64,000 nucleotides of DNA from Treponema parvum. Its GTDB lineage: Bacteria > Spirochaetota > Spirochaetia > Treponematales > Treponemataceae. The stretch is from positions 682,001 to 746,000 of the forward strand of contig NZ_CP054142.1 of NCBI RefSeq assembly GCF_017893965.1. Direction: 5' to 3'. The notes under the pieces are model-generated. The model saw nothing but the letters and a program-made list of their open reading frames with translations. It had not been told where the DNA came from and ran no database searches. This document shows positions 24,275 through 32,503 of the stretch, piece after piece; the stretch's first letter is position 1; each line of letters begins with the position of its first letter. The position numbers and the translations under genes were made by a program.

Positions 24275-25071
24275 TTTCAAGTAACATAGATGAAAAGACT
24301 GTAACTTGGGCTTTAAGAACTTTTAGACCTCTCCTTCAAAAGTTAAAATTACAAGAAATCAAAAATAAACCTTTTATTGAGTTTTCTTCAAAATATCCTT
24401 TATTTAATCGCTATCATATGGCAAATTGTGTCATTGTCGTGAAATGCAAAAGATTTGATAATTCTGATGGTCTCGGTGCTTTTGTCTGGCAATATGATTC
24501 TGCAACTAATTTCTACGCACTCCATATAATTCTTAATGAAGAATTATATACAAATGAAGAAATGGAGCTGAGAATAAAAAGAAAAGCAACGGGCGTTCAT
24601 GAATTTACACATTGCGTAGCTGCAATGCTTACATTTTCCCGTTTACAGACTCCGGCTCTAATCGATCTTTTAAACACAAGAATGTCAAAAACATTTCATG
24701 TATTAAATAAAGAAGACCTTGAAAGTTTATTTAAAGAATTAACAATGTCTTTTGAAGAAAAATTGAAAACGCCTTCAATTTTTCCGGATGAGCACTTCAG
24801 AACAGGTGGAGAAGATTTTCCGGATTCATACGAAAACCTTTTAAGAAATTTTCTTTTATCTTATGATTTATTTTGTGAAGATAATTTTTTCAATAAAGAA
24901 AAATTGCAAGATTTCAATGATTTGATTAAACAGGGAAAAAGGAGAGAAGCTGTACAAGTGTTAGTGTCTGTTATAGAACCTTTGTCAACGGCAAAGGCTT
25001 TAAGTCAACATTTTATCCAACAAAGGATAGTAGAAGAATTTCTCGAAACAATAATTAAATCAATAGGATAA
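24271..25071 (+). CDS. Putative zinc metalloprotein (HEFTH motif)
   Basis: A 266-aa protein of unknown family. GVHEFTHCVAAML at about residues 109-121 is an HExxH zinc-protease helix with Thr in the fourth place, as in many zincins. Glu and His/Asp-rich segments further on (FPDEHFRTGGEDFPDS) could give the third ligand. The N-terminus (residues 1-95) has mixed alpha/beta character (NCVIVVKCKRF, FVWQYDS, YALHIILNEEL), recalling ImmA/IrrE-like folds; the C-terminal 100 residues are helical. No signal peptide or membrane helix is present, so it should be cytoplasmic. It is coupled to the 62-aa gene by a 4-bp overlap. Codon use is AT-rich. Candidates are a toxin protease, a stress-response protease, or a phage or mobile-element remnant. 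Confidence 0.7.
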   Translation: MISSNIDEKTVTWALRTFRPLLQKLKLQEIKNKPFIEFSSKYPLFNRYHMANCVIVVKCKRFDNSDGLGAFVWQYDSATNFYALHIILNEELYTNEEMELRIKRKATGVHEFTHCVAAMLTFSRLQTPALIDLLNTRMSKTFHVLNKEDLESLFKELTMSFEEKLKTPSIFPDEHFRTGGEDFPDSYENLLRNFLLSYDLFCEDNFFNKEKLQDFNDLIKQGKRREAVQVLVSVIEPLSTAKALSQHFIQQRIVEEFLETIIKSIG

Positions 25072-25096
25072 AAACCGTTTTATCACAGCTTTTAAG

Positions 25097-25118
25097 TCGG
25101 GATTTTTATATTTCCCGA
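25097..25118 (+). terminator. Hairpin after HEFTH module
   Basis: TCGGGA (25097-25102) pairs with TCCCGA (25113-25118) about 25 bp after the stop codon. The T-run lies in the loop rather than after the stem, so the terminator is weak. A second pair, TAAGAC/GTCTTA, lies just beyond. Confidence 0.35.
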
Positions 25119-25204
25119 TTGATAAGACATATGAATAGTCGTACGTCTTATATTATAGCAGGCAAACGCTGTAAAAATTTTGCCGTAAACGCTACAATAA
25201 CTTT

Positions 25205-26065
25205 ATGTTTTCGGATACTCATTTTCATTTTCGATCTATGGTAAAGGATCACGCCTTCGACGGAAGCGCCGAGCTTTCTAAAATGGCGTTAAACGACGTT
25301 TCTTTTGCCTTGGATATAGGAACCGAATGCGACGACCTTGGCGAAAGAATTCTGTGTGTCGAATCCGCTCTTAATAATATCCGTGAACCCGAATTAAAAG
25401 AAAAGGTTCAAAAATTTATTCACTTTTCCGCCGGCATATGGCCTTCAAGACAGGCTATTCTTGCAGCGGAAGAACAGGTAAAAATTCTTGAAACGAACAT
25501 ACTTGAAGCGCTTTCGTCGGAAGATCCGCTTTTTAAAAAAATTTCGGCCGTAGGCGAATGCGGTTTGGATCATCATTGGAACAGGGAAGAAGCGGAAGGC
25601 TTTGACTTTGCCGCCGAAAAAGAATTGTTTGAAATGCAGCTTGATATTGCGAAGCGGCTTTCCCTGCCGGTAGTCGTTCACAGCCGCGACGCCTTTGAGC
25701 AGACCGTGGATTGCATAAAAAATTCAAATTATGACAGAGGAGTGATACACTGTTATTCATACGACCTTAAAGCGGCAAAGGTCTTTGTCGGGCGCGGTTG
25801 GTACATCGCTTTAGGCGGCGGCGTAACATACGCTAAAAAAGCGAAGATGAGCGAATTGGTCGATATTGTCCGCTACATTCCCGAAGACCGCCTTCTATTG
25901 GAAACGGACGCGCCTTATCTTGCACCCGTTCCTTTCCGCGGAAAGCCTAACACGCCGAATTTCATAAACCTCACTTACGATTTTATAGCGGGGATCCGCG
26001 GCGTTAAAACGGAATATTTATGCGATCTGGTCGATAATAATTGCAGGGCTCTGTTTAAAAATTAA
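25205..26065 (+). CDS. TatD-family metal-dependent hydrolase
   Basis: A 286-aa TIM-barrel hydrolase of the TatD family, which includes 3'-5' exonucleases and D-aminoacyl-tRNA-related enzymes. Metal ligands are visible: DTHFHF at the N-terminus, GECGLDHH, VVHSRDAF, HCYSYD and ETDAPYLAP. The set looks complete, so it is probably active. The substrate cannot be inferred beyond DNA repair or processing as proposed for the family. The start at 25205 gives the expected position of the first His pair. It is convergent with argR; the 86-bp gap has no strong terminator. Confidence 0.88.
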   Translation: MFSDTHFHFRSMVKDHAFDGSAELSKMALNDVSFALDIGTECDDLGERILCVESALNNIREPELKEKVQKFIHFSAGIWPSRQAILAAEEQVKILETNILEALSSEDPLFKKISAVGECGLDHHWNREEAEGFDFAAEKELFEMQLDIAKRLSLPVVVHSRDAFEQTVDCIKNSNYDRGVIHCYSYDLKAAKVFVGRGWYIALGGGVTYAKKAKMSELVDIVRYIPEDRLLLETDAPYLAPVPFRGKPNTPNFINLTYDFIAGIRGVKTEYLCDLVDNNCRALFKN

Positions 26066-26151
26066 CAGGAGTCTTGTTCAGCCTTGCCCGGGATGAAAAA
26101 CCGTCTGTTCAAAAACTTCGGCCGGTTTGCTTTATTTATATGCGAACCGTA

Positions 26152-26622
26152 TCATTCTTCTATTTCGGGGATTTTTTGTTTAAGGGCGGCAAGAAACTGT
26201 TTGCCTGAGACGCCTTCCCTGAGACAGGCAAAAATACAATTTTCACCGGCGATCGTGCCTATGAGCTCGTCCATGTTAAGGCTGTCCAGCGCGTTTGAAA
26301 CGGAATCCGCATGGCCGGGAAAGGTCTTTATCACAACGATATTGCCGTTGTATTCGATACTTATATATCCGCGTAAAAAATCACGTGCAAAAATTTGCTC
26401 TGAATCCTGCCTTTCGTCTTCGCTCGGCAATGTATACACGTAGCCTGAACGGCCGTCCGAAACCTTGCCTACTTTTAAAAGTTTCAGATCGCGCGAAAGA
26501 GTCGCCTGAGTTACTTCATATCCTTCTTTTTGCAAATGCCCCAAAAGCGTTTCTTGGCTTTCAATACGGTAATTTTTTATAAATTTACGGATGCTTTTCA
26601 GTCGCGTAAGACGCTCTTTCAC
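26152..26622 (-). CDS. argR: Arginine repressor
   Basis: Hexameric transcription regulator of 156 aa that binds ARG boxes when arginine is high. The N-terminal winged helix contains SQETLLGHLQKEGYEVTQAT and LSRDLKLLK (recognition region). The C-terminal oligomerisation and arginine-binding domain contains GHADSVSNALDSL, LIGTIAGENCIF and the acidic arginine-pocket region. The start is a GTG at 26622 with AAGGA 9 nt upstream; the frame extends 58 codons further but without family likeness and across the promoter. A TTGACA-17-CATATT promoter (26687-26659) and a half ARG box lie upstream, which would allow autoregulation. No arginine-biosynthesis gene is in the window, so the targets lie elsewhere. 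Confidence 0.92.
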   Translation of the reverse strand: MKERLTRLKSIRKFIKNYRIESQETLLGHLQKEGYEVTQATLSRDLKLLKVGKVSDGRSGYVYTLPSEDERQDSEQIFARDFLRGYISIEYNGNIVVIKTFPGHADSVSNALDSLNMDELIGTIAGENCIFACLREGVSGKQFLAALKQKIPEIEE

Positions 26623-26641
26623 GTTTGTGTTTCCTTGAAAA

Positions 26642-26655
26642 TGAATATTTATAAC
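26642..26655 (-). promoter_or_regulatory. Possible ARG-box half site
   Basis: TGAAT (26642-26646) followed by an AT-rich stretch matches one half of the ARG-box pattern TGAAT-N4-ATTCA; the second half is poor. It overlaps the predicted transcription start of argR. This is weak sequence evidence and autoregulation is a guess. Confidence 0.3.
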
Positions 26656-26658
26656 ACA

Positions 26659-26687
26659 AATATGGATAAAAATACGGAATGTGTCAA
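26659..26687 (-). promoter_or_regulatory. Promoter of argR
   Basis: Minus strand: TTGACA (26687-26682), 17 nt, CATATT (26664-26659). The -35 is a consensus match and transcription would start near 26652, about 30 bases before the GTG. Confidence 0.55.
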
Positions 26688-26804
26688 GAAGCGCTCTGTC
26701 ATGAAGCGTATAAGCAGGACGCCGATACGATGCAACGAGCGCATCGTGTCGAAAATTCCGTGCAATCCGCCGGAGACGTAGCGCCGTCCGTCGCGTCATG
26801 TCCT

Positions 26805-26880
26805 TGAATCAACAACATCGCCGCAGATTTGCAGCGAAGCTTCAAGCAGTGTCAGGAGATCGAGTCCTCCGCACGAATAA
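26805..26880 (-). repeat. Intergenic repeat family 2, copy 2 (3' of mutS2)
   Basis: On the minus strand it reads TTTTATTCGTGCGGAGG directly after the mutS2 stop, then GCTTGAAGCTTCGCTGC and a pairing GCGGCGA. It aligns with copy 1 at 21510-21606 through both ends. No gene is seen between here and argR. Confidence 0.65.
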
Positions 26881-26883
26881 AAC

Positions 26884-29346
26884 TTATTTTGCCATTTCCA
26901 CGTAGGTTTTGCCGCTTCCGCCTTCTTCCGGCGGCGCAAAGTAAAAATTCGCTATTCCCGGATAATGCGAAAGATAGTCCTGCACGGCCTGCTGTAAGGC
27001 TCCGCTTCCTTTTCCGTGAATTATGCTGAAGCGGTTAAAGTTATGAACCGTGCACAGATCAAGCTGGCGTTCAAGCAGTTTGAGCGCTTCGTCCGTATAA
27101 AGACCTAAAAGTCTGAGTTCAAACTGCGGCTTTCCTCCCTTAAAATAGACGTCGCCTGCGCCGTTTTTCGTATTGTCCGCCAAATCTATCGTTATTGAAG
27201 GAAGTTCGGACTGCACATCTTTATCAGGGGGAATAAGGGTAAGTTCTTTTTGCTTTATATTCATTTTTACATTGCCCAGTTGTACGCTCCACGTGCCTTT
27301 GCGCTCCATGCGTACAAGAATTCCCGGCTGTTTTATATTTTTTACGCTTACTTTTGCGCCGGCTTTAAATTCGAGATTTTTTTGTTCGTCTTCTTGCACT
27401 GTGTGAGATTCGCATAAGGCCGGGTTTTCCGCTGGGGCAAGGTATTTCGAAAGTTCCTTTTCTTCGCTTTCTATCGACTTTTCTTGAGCATAAACGTTCG
27501 TTTCGAGATCGCTTATAAACGACTTTACGCCCAAAGTTTTTTTTCTGGTTATTTCGCCTTCTTTTATCTCTCGTACAAGATTTTCCAGTTTTTTTCTGCT
27601 TTCTGACAAAAATTTTTGCGATTCCCTATAGCCTTCTTTTTTTAATTCCGCCTCTTTTTGCCGCAATTTGAGTTCGTGTAAACCTGCTTTACGTTTTTGC
27701 TCGATAAGTTCGTGTTTTTTAGTGTTCAAGTCTTTGTAAATGTTTTCCAATTCCGTATGCTTTGCTATAAGTCCCTTGATCAAAGACGAAACGTCGGAGC
27801 TTTCGTTTGCAATGTAGGAACACGCCTTTCGGCATACTTTTTCGCCGAGCCCGGAACGGCTAGCTATGTCGAGAGCGCGGCTTTCGCCCGGAACTCCCAT
27901 GATAAGACGGTATGTGGGCGAAAGAGTGTTTTTGTCGAATTCCACGCTGGCGTTTACGCATGACGGATGCGTATAGCCGTAATTTTTTAATATCCCGTGA
28001 TGAGTTGTGACCAGAACAAAGGAATCTTTTTCTATGAGAGCGTCCAAAACGGCCATTGCTATGGCACCGCCTTCAAGCGGGTCGGTTCCGCTGCCGAGCT
28101 CGTCCAAGAGAACAAGAGAATTGCGATCGGCTCCTTCCAACGATTCGGCAATGTTTTTCATGTGTCCGCTGAAAGTCGAAAGCGATTGATCTAGGGACTG
28201 GGAATCGCCTATGTCCGCAAACACGTTCGAAAATATCGGCAATCGTGTTCCTTCTTCGGCGGGAAGGGGGAATCCGCTTTGGTTCAACATTGCAAAAAGC
28301 GCGATCGTTTTAAGAGTTACGGTTTTTCCGCCCGTGTTGGGCCCCGTTATGATAAGGATTCGTTTGCCGCTCATAAAGCGTACGTCAACGGGAACCGCTT
28401 TTTCTCCTAAGATCGGATGGCGAGCCTTTAATATGAGAGGCGCTTCGCCGCTGTCCGAAGCGCAGTTTGCGGCATAGCAACAGCGGTTTTCTTTTCCCCA
28501 TTTTGCGGCGGCATAGCTTATGTCAAGTTCTGTCATAATCGGCAGGGCGAGCGTAAACGATCTTGCATGAGGCATAAGTTCGGCCGTAAGTTCACGGAAT
28601 ATACGTTTTATCTCCGCCTGCAGATTAAATTCTTCTTGGATCAGCTCGTTGTTTTTTCGTACTACGTCTTCAGGTTCTATGTAAACAGTTTGTCCGCTCT
28701 GCGACATTTCATGAATAATTCCCCTGATCGCGCTTCTTCGGCCGGATTTTACCGCTAAAACCTGTCTGTTTGCCCTAAAAGCTGGAACGTTCGATTCAAG
28801 CGCGTTCGAAAGGTTAGGATCGTTTGCGTACTTTTTCATTAAATTATTTATTTCACGTTTAAAGCTTAAGATTCTCGCTCTTATCGAACGCAAACACGGA
28901 AGGTCTTTAAGTTCCCCCGTCTTGTCTATTACGCTTGAAATTTGCGAATACGGAGCGGAAAGATCCGGCAATGTTTGAACGAGTTCCGACAGGTTTTCCA
29001 AATTTAAAATATCCTTTGCGCTCTCTATCGCCGATTTTACTTTTTTTTGCGCTTCGCAGAATTGGAGCAGCGAAAAAGCCTGTTCCTGCGAGACGGCCGC
29101 CCCGGGAGTGTTTATGACGGGTAGAATTTCGGAAACGGGATTCCACGAAGACATCGCCGCCTGTTTTTCGGAAGTCAGATATGAATACCATTCGCGCCCG
29201 TACAGTTTTAATGTATTTATTTTTTTCGTATCGGTGAGAGGCGTGCGCTCTCTAAGTAATAATGCGCCTTCTTCGCTTACGCAATGCCCGGAAATAATGT
29301 CGCGCACGCGAAAATAATCCAATTCGGTAAGTGTTTTTATGTTCAT
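26884..29346 (-). CDS. mutS2: MutS2 (DNA-processing/ribosome-rescue ATPase) with altered Smr motif
   Basis: An 820-aa MutS2-family ATPase. The ATPase core has Walker A TGPNTGGKTVTLK, LLDELGSGTDPLEGG (Walker B) and THHG. A long coiled-coil clamp is followed by a KOW-like stretch (FKAGAKVSVKNIKQPG). The C-terminal Smr domain keeps HGKGSGALQQAV, but the partner LDLRG motif reads LRLLG. The Asp and Arg thought to take part in nuclease activity are thus absent. MutS2 proteins act on recombination intermediates or collided ribosomes. The ATG at 29346 starts 6 bp after the rsgA stop. In an operon with hppA and rsgA; the neighbouring ribosome-GTPase supports a translation-linked role. Confidence 0.9.
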   Translation of the reverse strand: MNIKTLTELDYFRVRDIISGHCVSEEGALLLRERTPLTDTKKINTLKLYGREWYSYLTSEKQAAMSSWNPVSEILPVINTPGAAVSQEQAFSLLQFCEAQKKVKSAIESAKDILNLENLSELVQTLPDLSAPYSQISSVIDKTGELKDLPCLRSIRARILSFKREINNLMKKYANDPNLSNALESNVPAFRANRQVLAVKSGRRSAIRGIIHEMSQSGQTVYIEPEDVVRKNNELIQEEFNLQAEIKRIFRELTAELMPHARSFTLALPIMTELDISYAAAKWGKENRCCYAANCASDSGEAPLILKARHPILGEKAVPVDVRFMSGKRILIITGPNTGGKTVTLKTIALFAMLNQSGFPLPAEEGTRLPIFSNVFADIGDSQSLDQSLSTFSGHMKNIAESLEGADRNSLVLLDELGSGTDPLEGGAIAMAVLDALIEKDSFVLVTTHHGILKNYGYTHPSCVNASVEFDKNTLSPTYRLIMGVPGESRALDIASRSGLGEKVCRKACSYIANESSDVSSLIKGLIAKHTELENIYKDLNTKKHELIEQKRKAGLHELKLRQKEAELKKEGYRESQKFLSESRKKLENLVREIKEGEITRKKTLGVKSFISDLETNVYAQEKSIESEEKELSKYLAPAENPALCESHTVQEDEQKNLEFKAGAKVSVKNIKQPGILVRMERKGTWSVQLGNVKMNIKQKELTLIPPDKDVQSELPSITIDLADNTKNGAGDVYFKGGKPQFELRLLGLYTDEALKLLERQLDLCTVHNFNRFSIIHGKGSGALQQAVQDYLSHYPGIANFYFAPPEEGGSGKTYVEMAK

Positions 29347-29352
29347 CAATGC

Positions 29353-30315
29353 CTAGTCTTCCCAGTTTCCCGTGATCATTTCTTCACGAATCCTTAACCA
29401 GCTTTCGTAGCGTTCTTCGCTTATGACCCCGGCGTTTACGGCTTCAAGAATTTTACAGCCGGGTTCCGTTATGTGCTTGCACGACATTCCGAACGAACAT
29501 TTGCCTATGAGCGGTTTGAATTCCCTGAAATATAATGCAAGATCATCGGGATGAATATCGTTTAAAACAAAACGCCTTATGCCGGGGGTGTCTATTATTG
29601 AAGTTTCTACGTTTTTTATGCCGCCCGTAAGCGATTCGTTTATATGCAGCCTTAAAAGGTTGCCCTTTGTTGTGGTGTGGGTTCCCCGTCCGTATTTTTG
29701 CGAAAGGCTTCCCGTTTTTAAAACGCAAGAGTCGTCAAGCACGTTTATGAGGCTTGACTTGCCCACGCCCGATTGTCCCACAAAGGCTGAGACCTTGTCT
29801 TTTATAATTTTTACAAGATCGAAAAGCCCTTCGCCCGTTTTTGCCGAAACACGGATCACCGTATATCCCAACTCTTCCCAGCAGGAAAGCCTGCTTTGAA
29901 GATCCGCGTCCGAAGCGGCTTTTAAGTCGTATTTGTTACAGAGTATTATAGGCTCGATGTTTTGGTATTCCGCCTGAGCCAATTCTCTGTCTACGAAGCG
30001 CGGCCGAAACGGAGGCTCGTCGGGAGTTGTTACAAGGATAAGGTAATCGAGATTTGCAGCCAAAAGCTGCGGCGACCGACCCTTTACGTTCCAGCGGACA
30101 AAAACGTTTTTTCGAGGATGAAGATCGAGTATCTGTCCCCTTTTTTCATCGAGCTTGTCGATTTCTACGGATACAATGTCTCCGGGCGCAAGAGGATTGT
30201 AATATTTTATATCCGACTTTAATTTTTTGCCTTTCAGGGAACATTGCCGTTTTATTTTGTCATAGCATTCTACCGTGAAAGTGTTGTTAGAGCCGTCAAG
30301 AACCAATCCCTGCAT
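29353..30315 (-). CDS. rsgA: Ribosome small-subunit GTPase RsgA (YjeQ)
   Basis: A 320-aa circularly permuted GTPase that checks late 30S maturation. An N-terminal OB-fold precedes the G domain. The motifs appear in permuted order: NKYD (G4), VSAKTGEG (G5-like), GQSGVGKSSLIN (G1), TTTKG (G2) and DTPGIR (G3). The C-terminal zinc region is CSFGMSCKHITEPGC, with the Cys/His ligands intact. Length is typical. The start lies 6 bp after the hppA stop, so translation is probably coupled; the upstream ribosome site is weak. Confidence 0.93.
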   Translation of the reverse strand: MQGLVLDGSNNTFTVECYDKIKRQCSLKGKKLKSDIKYYNPLAPGDIVSVEIDKLDEKRGQILDLHPRKNVFVRWNVKGRSPQLLAANLDYLILVTTPDEPPFRPRFVDRELAQAEYQNIEPIILCNKYDLKAASDADLQSRLSCWEELGYTVIRVSAKTGEGLFDLVKIIKDKVSAFVGQSGVGKSSLINVLDDSCVLKTGSLSQKYGRGTHTTTKGNLLRLHINESLTGGIKNVETSIIDTPGIRRFVLNDIHPDDLALYFREFKPLIGKCSFGMSCKHITEPGCKILEAVNAGVISEERYESWLRIREEMITGNWED

Positions 30316-30321
30316 ATCCGT

Positions 30322-32406
30322 TTACAAAAGATTCATAAGATTGAATGAAATTATGAGGCCTGAAAATACTATTGAAACCGTCGAACACAGTTTTATCAAT
30401 ATGTTAAGCGAAGGCCCGGCGGTGTCTTTAAAAGGATCTCCTACGGTATCGCCTGAAACCGCAGCCTTGTGGCAGTCGGAACCCTTCCCGCCGAAATTAC
30501 CGGACTCTATGTATTTTTTTGCGTTATCCCACGCTCCGCCGGAATTGGACATAAATACGGCCATGGCGAATCCCGTAACCGAAACTCCTCCGAGCAGTCC
30601 GATCACTCCTTCGGGGCCGAGTACAAAACCTGTCGCAAGCGGCGCGATTATGGCCAGAACAGCCGGCGCGACCATTTCACGTAAAGCGCCCTTTGTGCAT
30701 AAGCTTACGCACGTTGCGTAGTCAGGATCCGCCTTTCCTTCCATTATTCCCGCTATTTCCTTAAACTGCCTGCGCACTTCCACTACGATCGATTGCGCTG
30801 CGGCCTGAACCGCGCTCATCGTAAAGGCTGAAAAAACGAATGTTACCATAGCGCCGATAAAAAGCCCCGACATTATCGCAGGGTTTGTAAGCGACAAATC
30901 CATGCCGTAGCCTTTTTCTTTTACGATGTTTACATAAGAGATCAGAAGGGCGAGAGCCGTCAAAGAAGCCGAACCTATCGCAAAGCCTTTGCCCGTCGCA
31001 GCCGTAGTGTTGCCGAGAGAGTCCAGCGCGTCGGTACGCTCGCGCACGTCCTTTGGCAAGCCCGTCATCTGCGCTATTCCCCCTGCGTTGTCGGCTACGG
31101 GGCCGTAAGCGTCGGTAGCAAGCGTAATTCCCAATGTGGAAAGCATTCCTACGGCCGCAATACCTATTCCGTAAAGACCGCTGTTGTAGTTTACGCTTCC
31201 CCCGGATGTAAAAAAACTTACGATAACTACGGCAATGATTATGAGTATTGAAGCCGACGTGGACTTCATTCCTAAAGACAGGCCGCCTATTATTACTGTG
31301 GCCGAACCTGTTTGCGAAGAAGCGGCGAGTTTTTGCGTGGGCTTGTAATTATCGGACGTGTAATATTCGGTAAAATATCCTACCGCAGCTCCGCCCAAAA
31401 GTCCGGACAGAATGGCCGTATAGATTCCCCAACTTCCTACGGTAAGGTAGGTGAGCGGCGCCGCCGCAACCGCCGACAGAGCTGCCGAAAGATAAGTTCC
31501 CGTGCGCAAAGAGTTAAGAAGAGAGAGTTGAGTCGCGTCTTCTTTTGTTTTAACAAAAAAAGAGCCGATTATCGAACAGACAATGCCGCATACGGCGATC
31601 AGGATCGGCAGCGCCATGCCTGAAAACCCGTATCCTGCGGCGGCGCTCAATGCAAATGTCGCAAGGATTGATCCTACATAAGATTCGTAAAGATCGGCTC
31701 CCATGCCGGCTACGTCTCCGACGTTGTCGCCCACGTTATCCGCTATTGTCGCAGGATTTCGGGGATCGTCTTCGGGAATGCCGGCTTCCACCTTTCCCAC
31801 GAGATCTGCCCCCACGTCCGCCGCCTTAGTGTAAATTCCGCCGCCTACGCGCGCAAATAATGCCATAAAGGAGGCTCCCATTCCGTTCATTACCATTATG
31901 TTCGCAAGGAGAGAAACATCTTTTATGCCGAATAAATAAAACAAAATATGAAACCATATGGAAATGTCTAGCATCCCAAGTCCCACTACGGTAAATCCCA
32001 TAACCGATCCGGACGAAAAAGCGACCCGTAGCCCCTTGTTAAGACTTTCGGAAGCCGCCTGAGCGGTGCGGGAATTTGCCTGCGTTGCAATTTTCATTCC
32101 TATGAGGCCTGCAAACATCGACCATATTCCTCCGGTTAAAAACGCAAACGGAGTGAAAATCGTAAGCATTTTCCCTTTTGAGGCGAAGGCCATAATCAGC
32201 AGTATGATAAAAACTATTATAAAGACTTTAAAAACGGTCATGTACTGCTGTTTTAAATATGCATTCGCGCCTTTTCTGATTGAGGCGGCGATCTTTTTCA
32301 TTTTATCCGTTCCTTCGGAAAAACGCATTACTTTTTTTTGCTGAACTATCGCAAACAACAGCGCGGTAAAGGCGCCGATAAAACCGAATGAAAATAAATT
32401 TTCCAT
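30322..32406 (-). CDS. hppA: Membrane-bound ion-translocating pyrophosphatase
   Basis: A 694-aa membrane pump with about 15-16 helices. It hydrolyses pyrophosphate and moves H+ or Na+ across the membrane. The catalytic loops contain DVGADLVGKVE, DNVGDNVGDVAGMGADL and, near the end, GGAWDNAKKYIE. GNTTAATGKGFA has Ala where K+-independent enzymes have Lys, so it should be K+-dependent. Whether H+ or Na+ is moved cannot be decided here. GGAGG lies 9 nt before the ATG. First gene of the hppA-rsgA-mutS2 operon. It would save energy from biosynthetic pyrophosphate in a glycolytic organism. Confidence 0.95.
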   Translation of the reverse strand: MENLFSFGFIGAFTALLFAIVQQKKVMRFSEGTDKMKKIAASIRKGANAYLKQQYMTVFKVFIIVFIILLIMAFASKGKMLTIFTPFAFLTGGIWSMFAGLIGMKIATQANSRTAQAASESLNKGLRVAFSSGSVMGFTVVGLGMLDISIWFHILFYLFGIKDVSLLANIMVMNGMGASFMALFARVGGGIYTKAADVGADLVGKVEAGIPEDDPRNPATIADNVGDNVGDVAGMGADLYESYVGSILATFALSAAAGYGFSGMALPILIAVCGIVCSIIGSFFVKTKEDATQLSLLNSLRTGTYLSAALSAVAAAPLTYLTVGSWGIYTAILSGLLGGAAVGYFTEYYTSDNYKPTQKLAASSQTGSATVIIGGLSLGMKSTSASILIIIAVVIVSFFTSGGSVNYNSGLYGIGIAAVGMLSTLGITLATDAYGPVADNAGGIAQMTGLPKDVRERTDALDSLGNTTAATGKGFAIGSASLTALALLISYVNIVKEKGYGMDLSLTNPAIMSGLFIGAMVTFVFSAFTMSAVQAAAQSIVVEVRRQFKEIAGIMEGKADPDYATCVSLCTKGALREMVAPAVLAIIAPLATGFVLGPEGVIGLLGGVSVTGFAMAVFMSNSGGAWDNAKKYIESGNFGGKGSDCHKAAVSGDTVGDPFKDTAGPSLNILIKLCSTVSIVFSGLIISFNLMNLL

Positions 32407-32436
32407 TATACGCTTCCTCCGTGAAATCAGATCTTT

Positions 32437-32464
32437 ATTATATCAATTTTATAATATCTTTAAA
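32437..32464 (-). promoter_or_regulatory. Promoter of hppA operon
   Basis: Minus strand: TTTAAA (32464-32459), 16 nt, TATAAT (32442-32437), about 30 bp before the start codon. The -35 is only moderate. Confidence 0.45.
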
Positions 32465-32474
32465 CAATAGTGCA

Positions 32475-32502
32475 ATAAAAAAATGCGCCAGCGGAACCGG
32501 CG
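32475..32502 (-). terminator. Terminator after S1-repeat gene
   Basis: On the minus strand CGCCGG pairs with CTGGCG (with one G-U) across a short loop (32502-32486), followed by CATTTTTTT. It ends the S1-protein transcript just before the hppA promoter. Confidence 0.6.
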
Positions 32503-32503
32503 G

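Noticed and set aside
26084-26443. 119-codon plus-strand frame opposite argR
   Set aside because: It is the antisense shadow of argR.
26623-26799. 58-residue N-terminal extension of ArgR
   Set aside because: It overlaps the promoter, has no family likeness, and the GTG at 26622 has its own ribosome site.
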